In this document: piece after piece, positions 44,192 through 56,601 of the stretch
How positions within the stretch are numbered: the first letter of the stretch is position 1
How the letters are laid out: every line of letters starts with the position of its first letter
Assembly: GCA_963281155.1 (NCBI GenBank)
Contig: CAUJLY010000002.1
Span: 1,302,001 to 1,366,000, forward strand
Length of the DNA: 64,000 nucleotides
Direction of reading: 5' to 3'
DNA from: Rhabditophanes sp. KR3021
Taxonomy: Eukaryota; Nematoda; Chromadorea; Rhabditida; Alloionematidae
Program-made: the position numbers and the translations under genes
The notes under the pieces: generated by a model
What the model was told of the DNA's origin: nothing
The model's database searches: none
What the model saw: the letters and a program-made list of their open reading frames with translations, nothing else

Positions 44192-45100
44192 CTAAACTGC
44201 GACTTGAGACTTGGAGAGGGGCGTGTCTGAGGTGGTAGATGTGTTGGATTCGACTAACAAATTTTCTAATTCTTCCATATCGTTGCTTTCTGAAACATAG
44301 GAGGCTGAGTCAGAGCTGTGACTGTGGGAGCGGGTGTGTCTTTTTTCGGCCGCAACTACTTCTGAGAAACTGATGCCGTTTTTGTTTAGCAGTTGTTTGA
44401 GGAGATGGTTTTCTTCCACTAGGTTGTCCACATCCTCATTCAGCGTCATTTGTTTTCTTTCCATGGCAATGAATTCTTGGGTCACTTCAGCTTTTGATAA
44501 GGCCTCAAGGCGATCTTTACACACCTCTTCGTATTCTCTATCAAATTCGTAAGTATCATTGTACTCAGAGTCGGACATAGTCTCCTCGGAAGTTGAGTCA
44601 TCTAAACTGCTGGAAGAAACATTAACCACATTAAGAGAAAAACATCTAGTCCTATAGCTGTTGGTGCCTTGTTCGGCTTCATTGTCCTTGTTGACTCTTG
44701 CCTCCATATCTTGACACAGAAATTGATTTGTATTCCTGGGAGCCCATGGTGCTAGTAAGAGAGATGAACTAAAAGAAGAGGAAGGGATTAAAGGCTTTTT
44801 AATTAAGTAAACGTACATAGTATTAGACTCATCCATTTCATTATCAGAAATCCCTCTAGCCTCGCTAGATCCCTGTTCTCTTTTCTTGTTGTTATCAGAG
44901 GCCCTTTTCCTTGTGGGGGCGAGGTAAGGCCTGGACCTGTTGTGCTTGATAATCTTGTGGATTCTCCTTTGCTTTCCATTTAGATAGGTCTTTTTGGATT
45001 GCTTGAAGACGGCATCCACGTCCTCAGCATCATTCTCCGACAGAGAACCTCCGATTCCTTTACTTGTGTGGTGATCAAGTGACTTCATATTTTTTGACAT
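44192..45100 (-). CDS. HEXIM-like P-TEFb inhibitor (286 aa)
   Basis: Binds 7SK RNA and holds CDK9/cyclin T inactive. Exons 45100-44817 and 44768-44192, phase 2. A basic RNA-binding stretch (GKQRRIHKIIKHNRSRPYLA, then PTRKRAS) stands where HEXIM has its arginine-rich motif. Next comes APRNTNQFL, matching the family APYNTTQFL inhibitory segment. The acidic cyclin-T-binding region contains MSDSEYNDTYEFDREYEEV and DRLEALSKAEVTQEFIAMER, followed by a leucine-rich coiled coil (VDNLVEENHLLKQLL). The usual tyrosine in PYNT is arginine here. The intron (44769-44816) is 48 nt, stop-free and divisible by three. The frame stays open upstream to 45466; I chose the ATG at 45100 because the upstream part lacks family similarity, but the start is uncertain. 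Confidence 0.75.
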   Translation of the reverse strand: MSKNMKSLDHHTSKGIGGSLSENDAEDVDAVFKQSKKTYLNGKQRRIHKIIKHNRSRPYLAPTRKRASDNNKKREQGSSEARGISDNEMDESNTMYVYLIKKPLIPSSSFSSSLLLAPWAPRNTNQFLCQDMEARVNKDNEAEQGTNSYRTRCFSLNVVNVSSSSLDDSTSEETMSDSEYNDTYEFDREYEEVCKDRLEALSKAEVTQEFIAMERKQMTLNEDVDNLVEENHLLKQLLNKNGISFSEVVAAEKRHTRSHSHSSDSASYVSESNDMEELENLLVESNTSTTSDTPLSKSQVAV

Positions 45101-48100
45101 TTTTTGATTTGAATTTAATTGATGTGTCAGAAAGGTACATTTAACCGAAGAAGAACCTAACTGGGATCTTCGTTCGGGGTAAAGGGTAGTCGTAGAAGTA
45201 CTGTTTATTCTACAACCCTTAAATACTGCTAATCTTTTTTGTATAATCGAGGAGCCTCGATTTTTATTGCCTGACTGGTGAGGATGTTTACCTCTTACTT
45301 TTCGGACTGAAGAAGGCAAAGGATTGTTAGAATGGTTTGAACGGATGTACATGGTGATGTAAAAACGAATGTCAAAATTAAAAATGAATAATAATGAGAG
45401 AGTTAGGTAATAGGTAGCAAAAATAGAAATAGTTTTGTATTTTGAGTATAATAATAAAAAGCACACACACTAAGGACTTATCTAAAAATGATCTTCTTTA
45501 CCGATCCTATTTGTCTTTATGAAAGAACAAAAATTTAAATTACCAAAAATAGGAATATTCAAAAAACACCTTATTAGTGAACCTCTATTATAAATTCTCT
45601 TTTTAACAAATTTGTGTTTGCTGAAGAGAGATAGAATAATGTTGTCTAAGGTATTAATACGATGTTTTATGCCTTGAGTATAATTTGGATGAGTTACTTT
45701 TTTTAGACCTCTCAAATAAGGCGTCAAACAATGATAAGCCTTGTCTGTTTGGTATATACAAAAAGTGTGGTGTGTGTATGAGTGATTTGTGATAGCAGGA
45801 AGAACGAACCAAAGAAAACCGGCTGGTCTGTTGTGCAAAGTGAAGAGATATTTGATGAAAACGTTCCTTAAATACCCCCTACTCTCCACCCTTATGAGAG
45901 GGCCGCCAATGACAGGGACCGGGGATGTTTTGAATGAAAGGTATAGAAAGGGTGGTGTAAAAGAGGGTAAGGTCGGTCATACATGGTATTTGAAAGACAA
46001 ATGATTGGCTGCAAATGTTGCGTGTATGCCGTTTTCTTCGCAACGCTGCATAAGCTGTGTAAGTAGTGGTGTGGTGCGCCTCGCCTAACTATTTTCAGTC
46101 AACTCTCATTCAGACTAAAAAGTTGATAAAGGTTCTCAAAAAGCATTTCAATTGACGCACACATATTTAGATCGAGAGACGACGAAAGTGTCGTGAAAAC
46201 GGCAATCGCGCCTCGCCACTATTTAATTATTTCGCAAGTAAATTGATATATCATTATTTAACAACAATATAATTATAATATTTAGCAACAATTATAATAT
46301 ATACCAATTCTTTCTCTTTCTTAACATATTTTTTAATGTGACATAATTGACGAACAGCCGCGACGCTAACACGTAGAAGGAAAAATTGCTTGGATAAGTT
46401 ATTTTAAATTATTGCTTCCTTTCAATCGAATTCAATTTTTGCATTGATAACAACTATTCAGGCATGCTTGTAATTATATAAATTGTCGGTGCAAACATTA
46501 ATTGATTCACTTTCAAATATTTGAGTAAGAGACATATCATCTATACACATTATAAATATTTTAGTATATTTTATCGATTCCCAATAATGACACCACACAC
46601 AAACAATTGCGAATAGTTAAATGATTATTAAGTGATAAATGATTAAATAGTCAAATAGATATCTAAGCGATGAAAAACAACGACTATTATTTTTACTTCA
46701 AAAACAACAATAAAAATGCCTACACAAGATATTAATTTTGTCAGTTCTAAACATTTAACTTTTTGATAAAGAAGCAGTTGAATCCTGTTTTTGAAAAGCA
46801 TAAAATATCACAATATATAAATATCCTTTTTGACATCAAAATAACCCAAAGAATATTATATTAATATTATTTTAATATCGTACTGGATACTTCTTTTTCT
46901 TTCTTTTTGTTATTTCAAATATTTATGGTGGAAGCAATCTTTACATTTTGCTGAATTCTTTAGTTAAGTATGTATATGTATGTTTAAGGATATTAATTTT
47001 GTTTAAAGAAACAGGACCTTTTTCGATTGGGACACACATAGTTGAGATAGACGGCCGTCGCCACAATTATTTCTAACGCCGAGGTCGATCAAGGTGATGA
47101 ACTAAAAACAGGACGTATGACATTCGTTTGGATAGCATTCATTGAGCTCTACAAATACTACTCATATTCAATTAGTTTAATATTGACCACCATTTTGAGT
47201 TTCATATTAACACCACACACATATAAAAGTATATAATATAACACATTTGAATGCATCAAAAACCTGAAACTTTGGAACTTATTTTTGAAACGTCACAAAC
47301 ATCCTAATTACGAATGCGATCAAATTTTTTTAAATCTTTCTTAAAACAAGCTTTTTTCCCTTGACACCAGATATATTTTAGCTGTAAATTGTATTTTTCT
47401 TATTATTTAAAAGAAGAAAGATATAGAGGATTCTGCACAACAAACTTTATATTTTTTAGTAAGTAACTTATATTATCGATCACCCTCACACAGATACCTA
47501 AAAGTCTTAACCATCTGACTTGAATTTTGAGAAGAGCCCACAACTGTTTAGAGATTTTTATCAACACATACAGTTAGTTATCTTCTTTATAGAAGATAAT
47601 AATAGGAGATGGTTGGTTGGTATGTGTTGGGTGTGTGTAGGGGTTCTTTGATATTATTAGAGAGTGTATGTGTAAATGCAATATGTTTTTATATAATAAG
47701 TTGAAAAATTCACCACCAACTACTAACGAGCCAGCCATAAAAATATTATGTAGATTGAATATATGTGCATCAAAGATTATTTCAATGCAAAGACGACTCC
47801 CCTCAACCCCATTCACTCACTTAGTCTTCTTCTTTTTTTAGTTTAATTTTAATAATTATATCTTTCTACTTGATTAAATCTTCGAAACGTTAAACTTTTC
47901 CTGCACCCACTTTTTATTTTGTGATAAATAAGAGGCCAGAAAGTAAGAATATAAAATTGTTGTAATTAATGACATAACAGACCAATTTGAAAGCCCAATT
48001 ACGAATCAAATAAATAAAAAGTAGCATAATCTCTCCTTTTTCGTTGCCAATAATATCATACTTTTGCAAAGTCTTTTGTCTGCCCAAATCACATGTTTAC

Positions 48101-48865
48101 TTGCCTAAGTTCAAGTAGAAAAAGGATTGTGGTAAGATAATCAAAAATACACATATCAAATTTAAAACATGTGTCTTTTTAGCAGGAACCTTCATCAATA
48201 TTAGTGCTACATAACATCTTATGTATACCACTTCTTCCAGACACGTAAATAGAAAAGAAATTTGTTTAACCAGTGAAAGTTGTATATCGTGTGTAGTTGT
48301 ATCATATGACTTTGTTATGTGTTGTTTTGTTGAGCATAAGAAGAGTGGAGGACTAAGTTTGATTGTTCCTAAAGAGGCATTAGTAGAATATTACCACCAC
48401 ATTTTCTTCCTCAATTCATTTAGTTATTGTGCATAACCGTTTCAATCTGTGATGCTTTCTCCCTTTTCAACCAACAAAATGCGCATGGACATATAGTCAC
48501 TCTGTCTCAATGTGCTTCTTTTTATTCAAATAAAATGTATACAAATGCAATGCACATATACTATAAATAAATAGCACCAGCAAACGCTCTCTCTTGCCTA
48601 AAAAGTTTTGTAAAGTGATAATAACAACCCTATCCTAGTCAGATGGAACAAAATATATACATACATACAGAAAAGCCATTTAATTTTGGAAGTTTTGACA
48701 TACAACAACCCCTTCTATTCATTTTCTATTTATTTATTCTCGTTCAAAATAAAAAAGAAGGAGAGAATTTGTGCGCACAAATAATACTTCACATTCTCAT
48801 TCATTCAAAATTGACAGCAAACAAGAAATGAAAAATTTATTGACCAAACTATACAAATTAAAGGA
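45101..48865. other. 3.8 kb region upstream of HEXIM-like gene and downstream of ARP6
   Basis: Contains the HEXIM leader and promoter, a G+C-richer patch (about 45890-46215) with GCGCCTCGCC present twice, and long AT-rich sequence. A 135-codon minus-strand frame at 45482-45889 has no recognisable features. No tRNA or transposon seen. Confidence 0.45.
45867..45874 (-). promoter_or_regulatory. TATA-like element upstream of the HEXIM-like gene
   Basis: Minus strand reads GGGGGTATTTAAGGAACG at the edge of a G+C-rich patch, about 770 nt upstream of the chosen HEXIM start. Placement at a composition boundary is suggestive only. Confidence 0.25.
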
Positions 48866-50120
48866 TTATGGCAAGGCAGAATGATGCCAAAATTGTTTCA
48901 TACATTTGTCCACTCTATCACTGCCTTGGTCATCGTAAAAAGCTTTAGTAACAACCTTTTCACTCAATTTATCACCATTTCTTTGCCCGCAACACCAAGC
49001 TTCGGTAATAGCATTTTCAGGGATATGGATATCCATTTTTATGTTTGGATCGCATTGACTTCTGACGTCATTTTTTCTATAAAAGATTAAATTTAGTCCT
49101 TCATAATTAGACAACTTACAATCTCTCTTCAAATCCTTCGAATAAAGCACATCCACCAACCACATTTATGTTTCCGAACAAGGCGGATTGATAGGGCAGC
49201 TTCATCTGATTAAGGCAATCTGCTAGAGCATCAGCTATTCCTTTTTGGTTTACTTCGATGTCGGAGGGGTTGAAGAGAAGTTCAGGGATAGAAAATCTCT
49301 CATTATTAAGAGTTATTGTTTGGTTGTTTGAATATGAGGGAGGCTTCGGTTGGTTCGGAAGAAGGATAATGCCATGAAGATTGTCAACAAAGTCTGGCAT
49401 AACATAAGTCCTTCTAATCAAATTTTCTTTTGTCTTCAGTTCACAAATAGCGAGGTCTTTTAAGAAGTTTTGGGGAACATAACAACATTTAATCTTAACA
49501 TCATCCATTATATACTTTTCCTCAGAAACATCAATTTGTCTATACGATATAAGTTCACAAAGTTGGTTAGTCAAAGCTTTGCCACCTATGTCAATCCTCA
49601 CCACATTTGAAAGCAATAATTTCCCATCTACATACGGCAAAATATGAGTAAATGAATACCCTGTATCCACGACCAAACAAGCTTTTTTATTTTGCTGCCA
49701 TAATCTATCAGAAGCTACTAAGGAACTTGCGCTTGTCTCTAACAACCCACCAAACCCATAATACTCATACATAACTTCTAAATTACAATTCTTGATGGCT
49801 GGGACATTAAGATTGGCGTCCGTCAGGACTAAGTTAGTGTTGGCAAAGTCGATGTTGAAGCATTCAGGCCCCCACATCTGATCCCATATTTGGTACTGAA
49901 TATTATAGTCCATGATATAGCCTCTTTCGCAGGGTATATTGCAGAATAAAGCAGATTTATCTGTTAACTCATCTACTTGTGCACCGATGTAGAGTCTGTT
50001 ACGGTCAGATTTGCATTTGATGATGGCGTTTGTAATTATTTTGGGAGTGGAGGAGGTTGAAAATCCAGCTTTGATTGTAGAGGCGCCATTGTCAAGGATG
50101 AATAGATTAGGTTGATTCAT
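48866..50120 (-). CDS. arp-6: Actin-related protein 6 (403 aa)
   Basis: Subunit of the SWR1/SRCAP complex that deposits histone H2A.Z. Exons 50120-49120 and 49076-48866, phase 2. The actin fold is seen from FILDNGASTIKAGFS (phosphate loop 1), the ARP6-type segment CERGYIMDYNIQYQIWDQMW, and VVDTGYSFTHILPYVDGK (phosphate loop 2). LPYQSALFGNINVVGGCALF aligns with the conserved C-terminal nucleotide-site region. The last exon ends with an ARP6-like VVTKAFYDDQG. ARP6 normally has about 396 residues. Conventional actin is excluded by the diverged loops and the lack of the actin C-terminus. Confidence 0.88.
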
Positions 50121-52301
50121 GATGGAAGGGATGCAACAAATATTTAAATGGTTGGGTGCGGTGCTCCAAGAGATTTCGTTGGAAGTGGTGCAAATGATGG
50201 TGGGATGCGAAGATCAAATTTGATGATTAACTTCCCTTAGATCTTCTCTTCTTTTTATGTTATCATTTTGTTTTGGTGCTATAAAAGGTTGTTGAAAGGT
50301 GTACTTTTGTGATCAGGAGAAGCAAGTTTAAAAATAACAACAAAATGAAGTTTGTAATTATGATGGGAAATGACATTTGATTTATAAGGAATGAATTGGT
50401 TTTTGAATTTTCTGTAAATAATACATATCCATCTTGTTTCAGAAGATATTTATGAAATTGCTTTGAATAAGTGAATTCAAATTGTTTTAAAGTTGATACT
50501 TTAAAAGTGGATTAAAAAATTGTAATAACATTTAAATAATAAACATGTATTAATCGAAATAGATTAATTTATTGCCTTACAAAATAAGTATGTTTGTCAT
50601 CAGGAATAAAAAAACTAATCTTTGATGTTCTGTTCTTATTGCTATTTAGATTATTTAGAATAACTATCTAACTTTGGGACATTTGTTTTATCTGCTTTTT
50701 TAATCTCCTCAATGGTATTTTTTTCTAATTCTTGAATGTCTTCTCATTTTTCTTTGCTTCAATTTCTCTCTTTTCAACACCCTTCAAATTAACTTTTCTA
50801 CTACAAATTTTATTCTTAAATTCCGTAAGTAAAACAGTGTGCTTACATTTTTACGTTAAAATGATCATAAAAAATGTTACATGACTAATTTACGGAATTT
50901 CAGAACTTCATATTAAAAAATAAGTTTTAACATACTTTTAAATTGATATCAATCTTGCCAATTTTTTAATATGACCAGAAATGAATGTTAAATGAGATCT
51001 GCAGTAGATAGGTCCAAAAAGTCACCTTTGTTTTGAATATCATTAGTGATTTCAACTGAGCTAAAGACACTAGCAAAGGATATTTGCTAACAATGAATAG
51101 GGGATAAGTTCTACATTTTTTCTAGTTCATGGCTTCTGTCGTATCACGAGTACCACTAAATTCTTGAATTAATCTGCATTTTCGGTTTATCTTTTTAAAT
51201 AAATACGAAGCTCCTGGCTAATAGAAATGTGGCGGCATATACCTAAAAAAGAGAACTTTCAAAAAATTTTGTTTTGTACTTTGTAGAACTATGAGGTTTG
51301 TGAGTTGATTCGCTATTTCTAAAGCTGAAGAATGTGCTTTTATAAATTTTGTTTTGCTTTTAAACGCACAATTATTTTCCAAATGTTAAGTAAATGCCAG
51401 TATGCTTGACTTGTACCTTCCAAAGACTGGATTTTTCAGTGGATGCGATTTCTTCCTAAGCGACACGCAACATTTTTATTATCATTTTGATAATAATAGC
51501 GCAAAATATCATTTTAATATCACCCTCAATTATCAAATTTTGAGTGGTGCAGTTTTAAAATATTGCAAAGAAATAATATAAAATGCTATATACATATTTA
51601 TAAAGGATAACAATATAACTATTTTTAATAATTATAGTGATTACAATGATAACAAAATTTGGTGTGAACATTAAAAACAAAAAAAATACAGCAGTCGGAC
51701 TAATTAATGGTAATTAACTATGTATTGTTATTGTAAAATAAGGCACACAAAAATTTATCATGACCTGTCAAACGCTAATAAGGATTAAAATAATTATACA
51801 AAGTTGAAATACTTATACGAAATTAGCTTGCTGATGCACTTTTTATCCAAATTGTATTATATAATTAGTGTTGTTATAAAAACTACAAAAGCTGAGAAAA
51901 ATGCAGACCAAGGCTAAGATTTAAGAAGTGGTAAACATATTATGGATTTCTAATACCAAAATCATTCTTATTCCGATTGACGAAGCTTTTAATTTACTTT
52001 TATTACTATAAATGTCCGCATTTTGTGTATTATCAAACAATTTAGAATTTAACTACTAAATTGAATGATTTGTAATAATATTAAACAAATATGTAAAATG
52101 GATAATTTACTTCATTTAAAAGTGTGTTTGTTCTTAAAAAAGTTAAGTTCATATTTCTAAACTTTTAACATCTTCTGATGTTCCAACTATATAAAACAAA
52201 ATTTAAATACAAATACAAAACATGAAATTTGAATATAAAAATTCAAATTTACACCTCTCCAAATCAGAAAATGGCAATCACATTTACCATTCTCTATCAC
52301 G
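50121..52301. other. 2.2 kb intergenic region between divergent ARP6 and tyrosine phosphatase
   Basis: AT-rich; promoters of both genes expected. No supported coding exon or RNA gene seen. Confidence 0.5.
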
Positions 52302-53852
52302 ATGCCGAATCCCAAGCAAAATCCCGCCACCACCAAAATCAAGGCCAAAACGACCAAGAAAGACCTAAGGAGCTCCAATGCCATTCAAACAGCTGAGGAG
52401 AATATCTTGGACACAAGAGGGAAAATACCGCTCTCAATTACTCCTCTAGTGGATGTCAAGAAGCGCAAAAAGGTGACAGGACTATCGAAAATGCGAAGCA
52501 AGGAGCTTGATAAGACACTAGACACCGACGAACCTCTTGGTAACTCAAAGAAAGTTTCTGGGGAAGCTAAAAAGGCTGCTGGCAGGAAAAGTGACCTGAA
52601 CGACTCAAAAGAACCTAAAGCAGCGGAGAATCCTAAGAAACCACGCACGTACATGCGTGTCCTTGATGTAGAAGCAGAAGAAGGATACTCCAAGAAGAAG
52701 CCTGAAAATGCGGATGATTCAAATATTGGCATGGTGAGTCAAATGTCAAAGATCGGAGGAGATGGCAAGCTTGCTTATATTGATATTGTAATGGGGACTA
52801 AGTTTAACGACTATCGCTATGCACATGACTTCAAAAAGCAGGGAGATATTAAGGCTGCTGACTACTACTGCCCGCGGGTTCAAAAGAAGAATCGGTACGA
52901 TGATATAAGATGTATCAGAAAGACACGTGTTATTCTTCCACCTTCTGGGTATAAGAAGGATAATGTGGCCACTTTTCGTGGTGGAAAATCCAAATTGAGT
53001 TCTGCGGGTAAGGAGAACTTTGATGGTGATTCTTATATCAATGCTAACCACATCAAATCCGACTTTTCACCTACTAAATTCATCGCTTGCCAAGGCCCAA
53101 TTGAGGAAACTATACCAGGTAAATATTTTAACTTAAATTCTTTCTTTTATTCTAATATTTTTAGACTTCTGGCATATGATCGTCACCCATAAAGTTCCAA
53201 TTATTGTCATGCTCTGCAATCTGGTTGAGGATGGAGATGAAAAATGTTCTCAATACTGGCCGAACTTTGCGGAATCCAAAGTCTACGGGGAGTACACTGT
53301 TACCAGTGAAGCCGATGAACCCTCTCCCTTCTTGCAAACAACTCTTAGAAAATTCAAGGTTGTTTCACCAAAAGAAGTAAGGGTTGTGAAGCAATATCAA
53401 GTCACTAATTGGGCAGATCACTATTGTCCTCCTTCGGTTGTTGAAATCGTCAAGTTGATGAGATCTTGTGTTAACGAAAGCAAGACATCTCCAATAGTTA
53501 CGCATTGTTCCGCTGGTGTTGGTTAGTTTGTCAGTTTATTAGGTTTAATATATTTGTTTTAGGAAGAACTGGAAGTTTCATCTGTATTTGGTATATCGCA
53601 GAAAAGTATCGTGCTTCAATGGCCAATGTTGATGTCATGAAGTCAATCGAAGAAGTCCGCAAACAAAGATCCCTCAGTGTTCAAACCAGAATCCAGTTCA
53701 TCTTCTTGAAAATTGCGATTATTCAATACTGGTTTGATGAAAAGATAGTTGCCGAAACTCCAAAGTCCACACAATTCATCACGGATATCTCTCGGAAAAT
53801 GGAAGTCATGACGAACAAGCTATTGGAAAGGAAAAAGAAGCATGTCCAATAA
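52302..53852 (+). CDS. Nematode-type protein tyrosine phosphatase (487 aa)
   Basis: Cytosolic classical PTP with a basic, disordered N-terminus (residues 1-145, many KK/KR, e.g. KKRKKVTGLSKMRSKE). Exons 52302-53118, 53165-53521 and 53563-53852, phases 1 and 1. PTP motifs: QKKNRYDDIRCI (phosphotyrosine loop), DGDSYINANHIKS, FIACQGPIEET, DFWHMI, CSQYWP and P-loop HCSAGVGRTG (residues about 386-395; catalytic Cys and Arg present). The general-acid loop reads NWADHYCPPS (about 354-363) rather than WPD; the Asp is kept. Small PTPs with lysine-rich tails form a large family in nematodes, often sperm-expressed; substrates are unknown. Confidence 0.9.
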
Positions 53853-54112
53853 TAAGTAGTTCAAAACTTCATTTCCTAACTTAATCCTTTTAAATGATCC
53901 ATTTAACACTAAATAAACATTTTAAATGCCTTTTGTTGTTTAATAGCTGTAAGTAATCTTCTTAAAACACACATATTTCTGTTTAAACTTGATCTTGACC
54001 ATAACTAAATACTCTAACCATTTCTTACATCGACTTCTTTTGGGAATTAGTATCTTTGAAGCTACCAATTCCTTGCACATATTAAATATTTGTCCATAAT
54101 ATTATTTCGAAA
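53853..54112 (+). other. Intergenic region between phosphatase and metaxin
   Basis: 260 nt holding AATAAA (53912) of the phosphatase. Short enough for an operon, but no clear acceptor lies close to the metaxin ATG. Confidence 0.4.
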
Positions 54113-55167
54113 ATGTCAATGGAATTATATGTCTGGCAGGCGGATTTTGATTTATTATCAATAGATTTCAAATGTTTACAATTTCTCGTTAGTTTAATCT
54201 GCTGTGGAAAAATAAATATAATCTATTTTAGGCTGCCTGCAAATTCTGCGCACTTCCCGTAACAATTATCCATTCTGCTAAACCATCAAGCAGTCCAACC
54301 GGTGAATTTCCTTACTTTAAAGTAATTGACAATAGGGGTCAAATAAGTGAACAGATCACGGAGTTTCCAAAGTTTGTAGAATTCTTGAGGAAATGTGCAT
54401 TTGTAAGCTATCGTATTAAACATAATTAATCAACTTTTTAGCAACTCGTACTCGACTCCGACCTTACAGAACTTCAAAAGGCAGAAGTGGAAGCTTATCA
54501 GTGCCTCCTCAAAAAAACTCTCTACCCTGCCATGGCTCATATAATGTGGAAAGATGATGCCAATTACTCGACAGTCACCCACAAGTGGTTCTCCTCCGTG
54601 ATGTCATTTCCTCGTAACTTTGTCTACCTCGAAAGAAAAAGAAACAAAGAAATCAATTATGTGAAAGCCGTCAACTTGACAGACATCAACATAATCAAGC
54701 ACGCCATGCGAACAATCACCAATCTTTCAAATAAACTTGGCGATAAGAAATACTTCTTCGGAGACAAGCCAACTTCAATTGATGCTTTGATATTCGGCTA
54801 CTTGGGGCCTTTATTGAAGTTGCCTGTTCCTTCTGACAGATTACAAATTCATTTGTTGGCTTGTTCCAATTTGGTTAGATTTGTGGAGTCTATTCTGAGT
54901 ATTTATTTGGTTATTCCAGAAGAACAAAGAAAAATGGCTCAACTAGATAAGAAGGAATGGTTGGCTAGAAAAGTTGAGGCGCAGAAAGACGCTCACAATA
55001 AGAAGAAAATTATTAAAGACAAGAAAGAAGTCAAAGCAGCTGCGGAGAATTCTTCCATGCGTGAGGTCGTTATCTTTGGGATTGGAGCTATTATATTATC
55101 AGTGGCTTTCGCTGTACATACTGGCATTTTGGTATTTGATGATGATATGGCACCACAAAAGAAGTAA
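54113..55167 (+). CDS. mtx-1: Metaxin-1-like mitochondrial outer-membrane protein (323 aa)
   Basis: Outer-membrane protein of the SAM sorting complex and, in nematodes, a kinesin adaptor for mitochondria. Exons 54113-54187, 54232-54402 and 54442-55167, phase 0. A thioredoxin-like start (MELYVWQADFDLLSIDFKCL) is followed by a GST C-like helical half with LYPAMAHIMWKDDANY, KYFFGDKPTSIDALIFGYLG and RLQIHLLACSNLVRFVESIL; the FFGD.PTS.DA..FGYL pattern is diagnostic of metaxins. A charged linker precedes a C-terminal hydrophobic anchor (VVIFGIGAIILSVAFAVHTG) and an acidic/basic tail. The anchor marks it as metaxin-1 rather than metaxin-2 type. Two ATGs lie close together (MSM-ELY). Confidence 0.9.
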
Positions 55168-55935
55168 TAAATTCAATTTTTTCCATTTATTACAAATAAG
55201 ACAGTTTTAATTAGTTGATTAGGTCTTTGTAAAGCAGTTCATAATTTTAAATGTTCGATAAAATATATTGCTCCAAGAGTTTGATAATATGTTCTAACAA
55301 GTGTGTTTAATCACTCTTTCAATATCTTTTATTTTGTTGACATGAATATCGTTTATATTTCATCACTGTTTATACAAGCTTTTCCACGTGATGACAAACA
55401 CTTTTTGGTGTGTCTGGCTTAAACTATCAATTCCTATCCTGTACTTTATTACTTATAACTTTATTTATCATGATATGATTCACCTTTCCCTTTTTCAAAT
55501 TACATTTAAACGTCTTAATATTATAGTTACGCGAAAGAACGACTGCTGTCTCAGGAGCATACACATTTCTTAAAAATATTCTATCATTTAATATTTACCC
55601 TCTGTCCTTTCCAACATATGCTTCTAAAAAATGTGTATTTTATTCACCCGATCAATAATGAGCTCGTCAAATACTATACATTACCCTCTTGATTAATAGG
55701 AGATACTAACAGATGGGATGTATGTGTACGTTCCAATATTTAATCATGATTACGAGACTATACTAAATGTTTTATACTTTGGAAACTTCCTATTCTAAAT
55801 TATTACTAATCTAGAAAAACCATATTCGTTTACTTATAGGGTTTAATCGGCAAAATTATTAAATTTTACGTCATATTCAAATAGTGTTAGATAATAATTG
55901 TCAATCAAGATATTTAATACCTACTATTTATTATA
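55168..55935. other. Intergenic region
   Basis: AT-rich 768 nt between metaxin and PRELI genes; nothing recognised beyond the metaxin TAATAAA end. Confidence 0.5.
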
Positions 55936-56601
55936 ATGAAGATTTGGACTTCGGAGCACGTTTTTGAGTAAGTTACTTATTAATTGGCTATTAATTATTT
56001 ACATTTTAAGTCATCCATGGCACACAGTGACAACAGCCGCCTGGAGAAAATACCCAAACCCCTCAAATGGTAACGTCATTGGTATGGATGTGTTGAGTCA
56101 AAAAATTGATAATAATGTGCTAAAATCAGAACGTATTTTGCAATCTCACTTTTCTGTTCCAGGTTGGGCCGCAAAAGTATGTTTGTAATGATTAATTAGT
56201 TTAAAATGTTTTAGTTAACTGGATTTTCGGGGACTCAATATTCCCATGAATACACGGAAATAGATCCCAACAGCAAATACATGAGTCTATTAACAAGAAA
56301 CCTAAACGGCTCATCCTTTATGCACATCAATGAAAAGTTAACCTACGTTCCACACCCCTCTGACCCCGAAAAAACAATATTAAAGCAAGAAGCATCTGTT
56401 GACGTTAGCTTGCCAGCTTTTACAGACACTTGCGAAAAAGCCTTCCTCCACACCTACTCAACAAATGCCGTCAAAGGAAGAAAAGGCATGGAATGGGTGA
56501 TAGACATAATCAAAAAAGAATACACCGAACTTACGAATCTATTCGAGACAGAAGTTGCTGAAATTTCAGACAAAGTAATGAATGCCTTTCGCCACAATTA
56601 A
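55936..56601 (+). CDS. PRELI/SLMO-family mitochondrial lipid transfer protein (194 aa)
   Basis: Intermembrane-space carrier that, with a TRIAP1-like partner, moves phospholipid (phosphatidylserine or phosphatidic acid) between membranes. Exons 55936-55967, 56011-56176 and 56215-56601. The protein starts [20 protein letters not shown], near-identical in pattern to slowmo/PRELID3 (MKIW.SEHVF.HPW.TVT.AA..KYPNP). It continues VIGMDVL, RNLNGSSFMHINEKLTY, PHPSDPEKTILKQEA and KGRKGMEWVID. Length equals the PRELID3 norm of about 194. PRELID3/SLMO fits better than PRELID1 because of the N-terminus and lack of an extended C-terminus. Confidence 0.92.

Noticed and set aside
45101..45466. N-terminal extension of the HEXIM-like frame to 45466
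   Set aside because: The frame is open but lacks family similarity and starts in AT-rich sequence; the ATG at 45100 was preferred, with low certainty.
45482..45889. 135-codon minus-strand frame upstream of the HEXIM-like gene
   Set aside because: No recognisable domain, many rare aromatic and Cys residues without pattern, no acceptor near its ATG; most likely leader or promoter sequence of the downstream gene.
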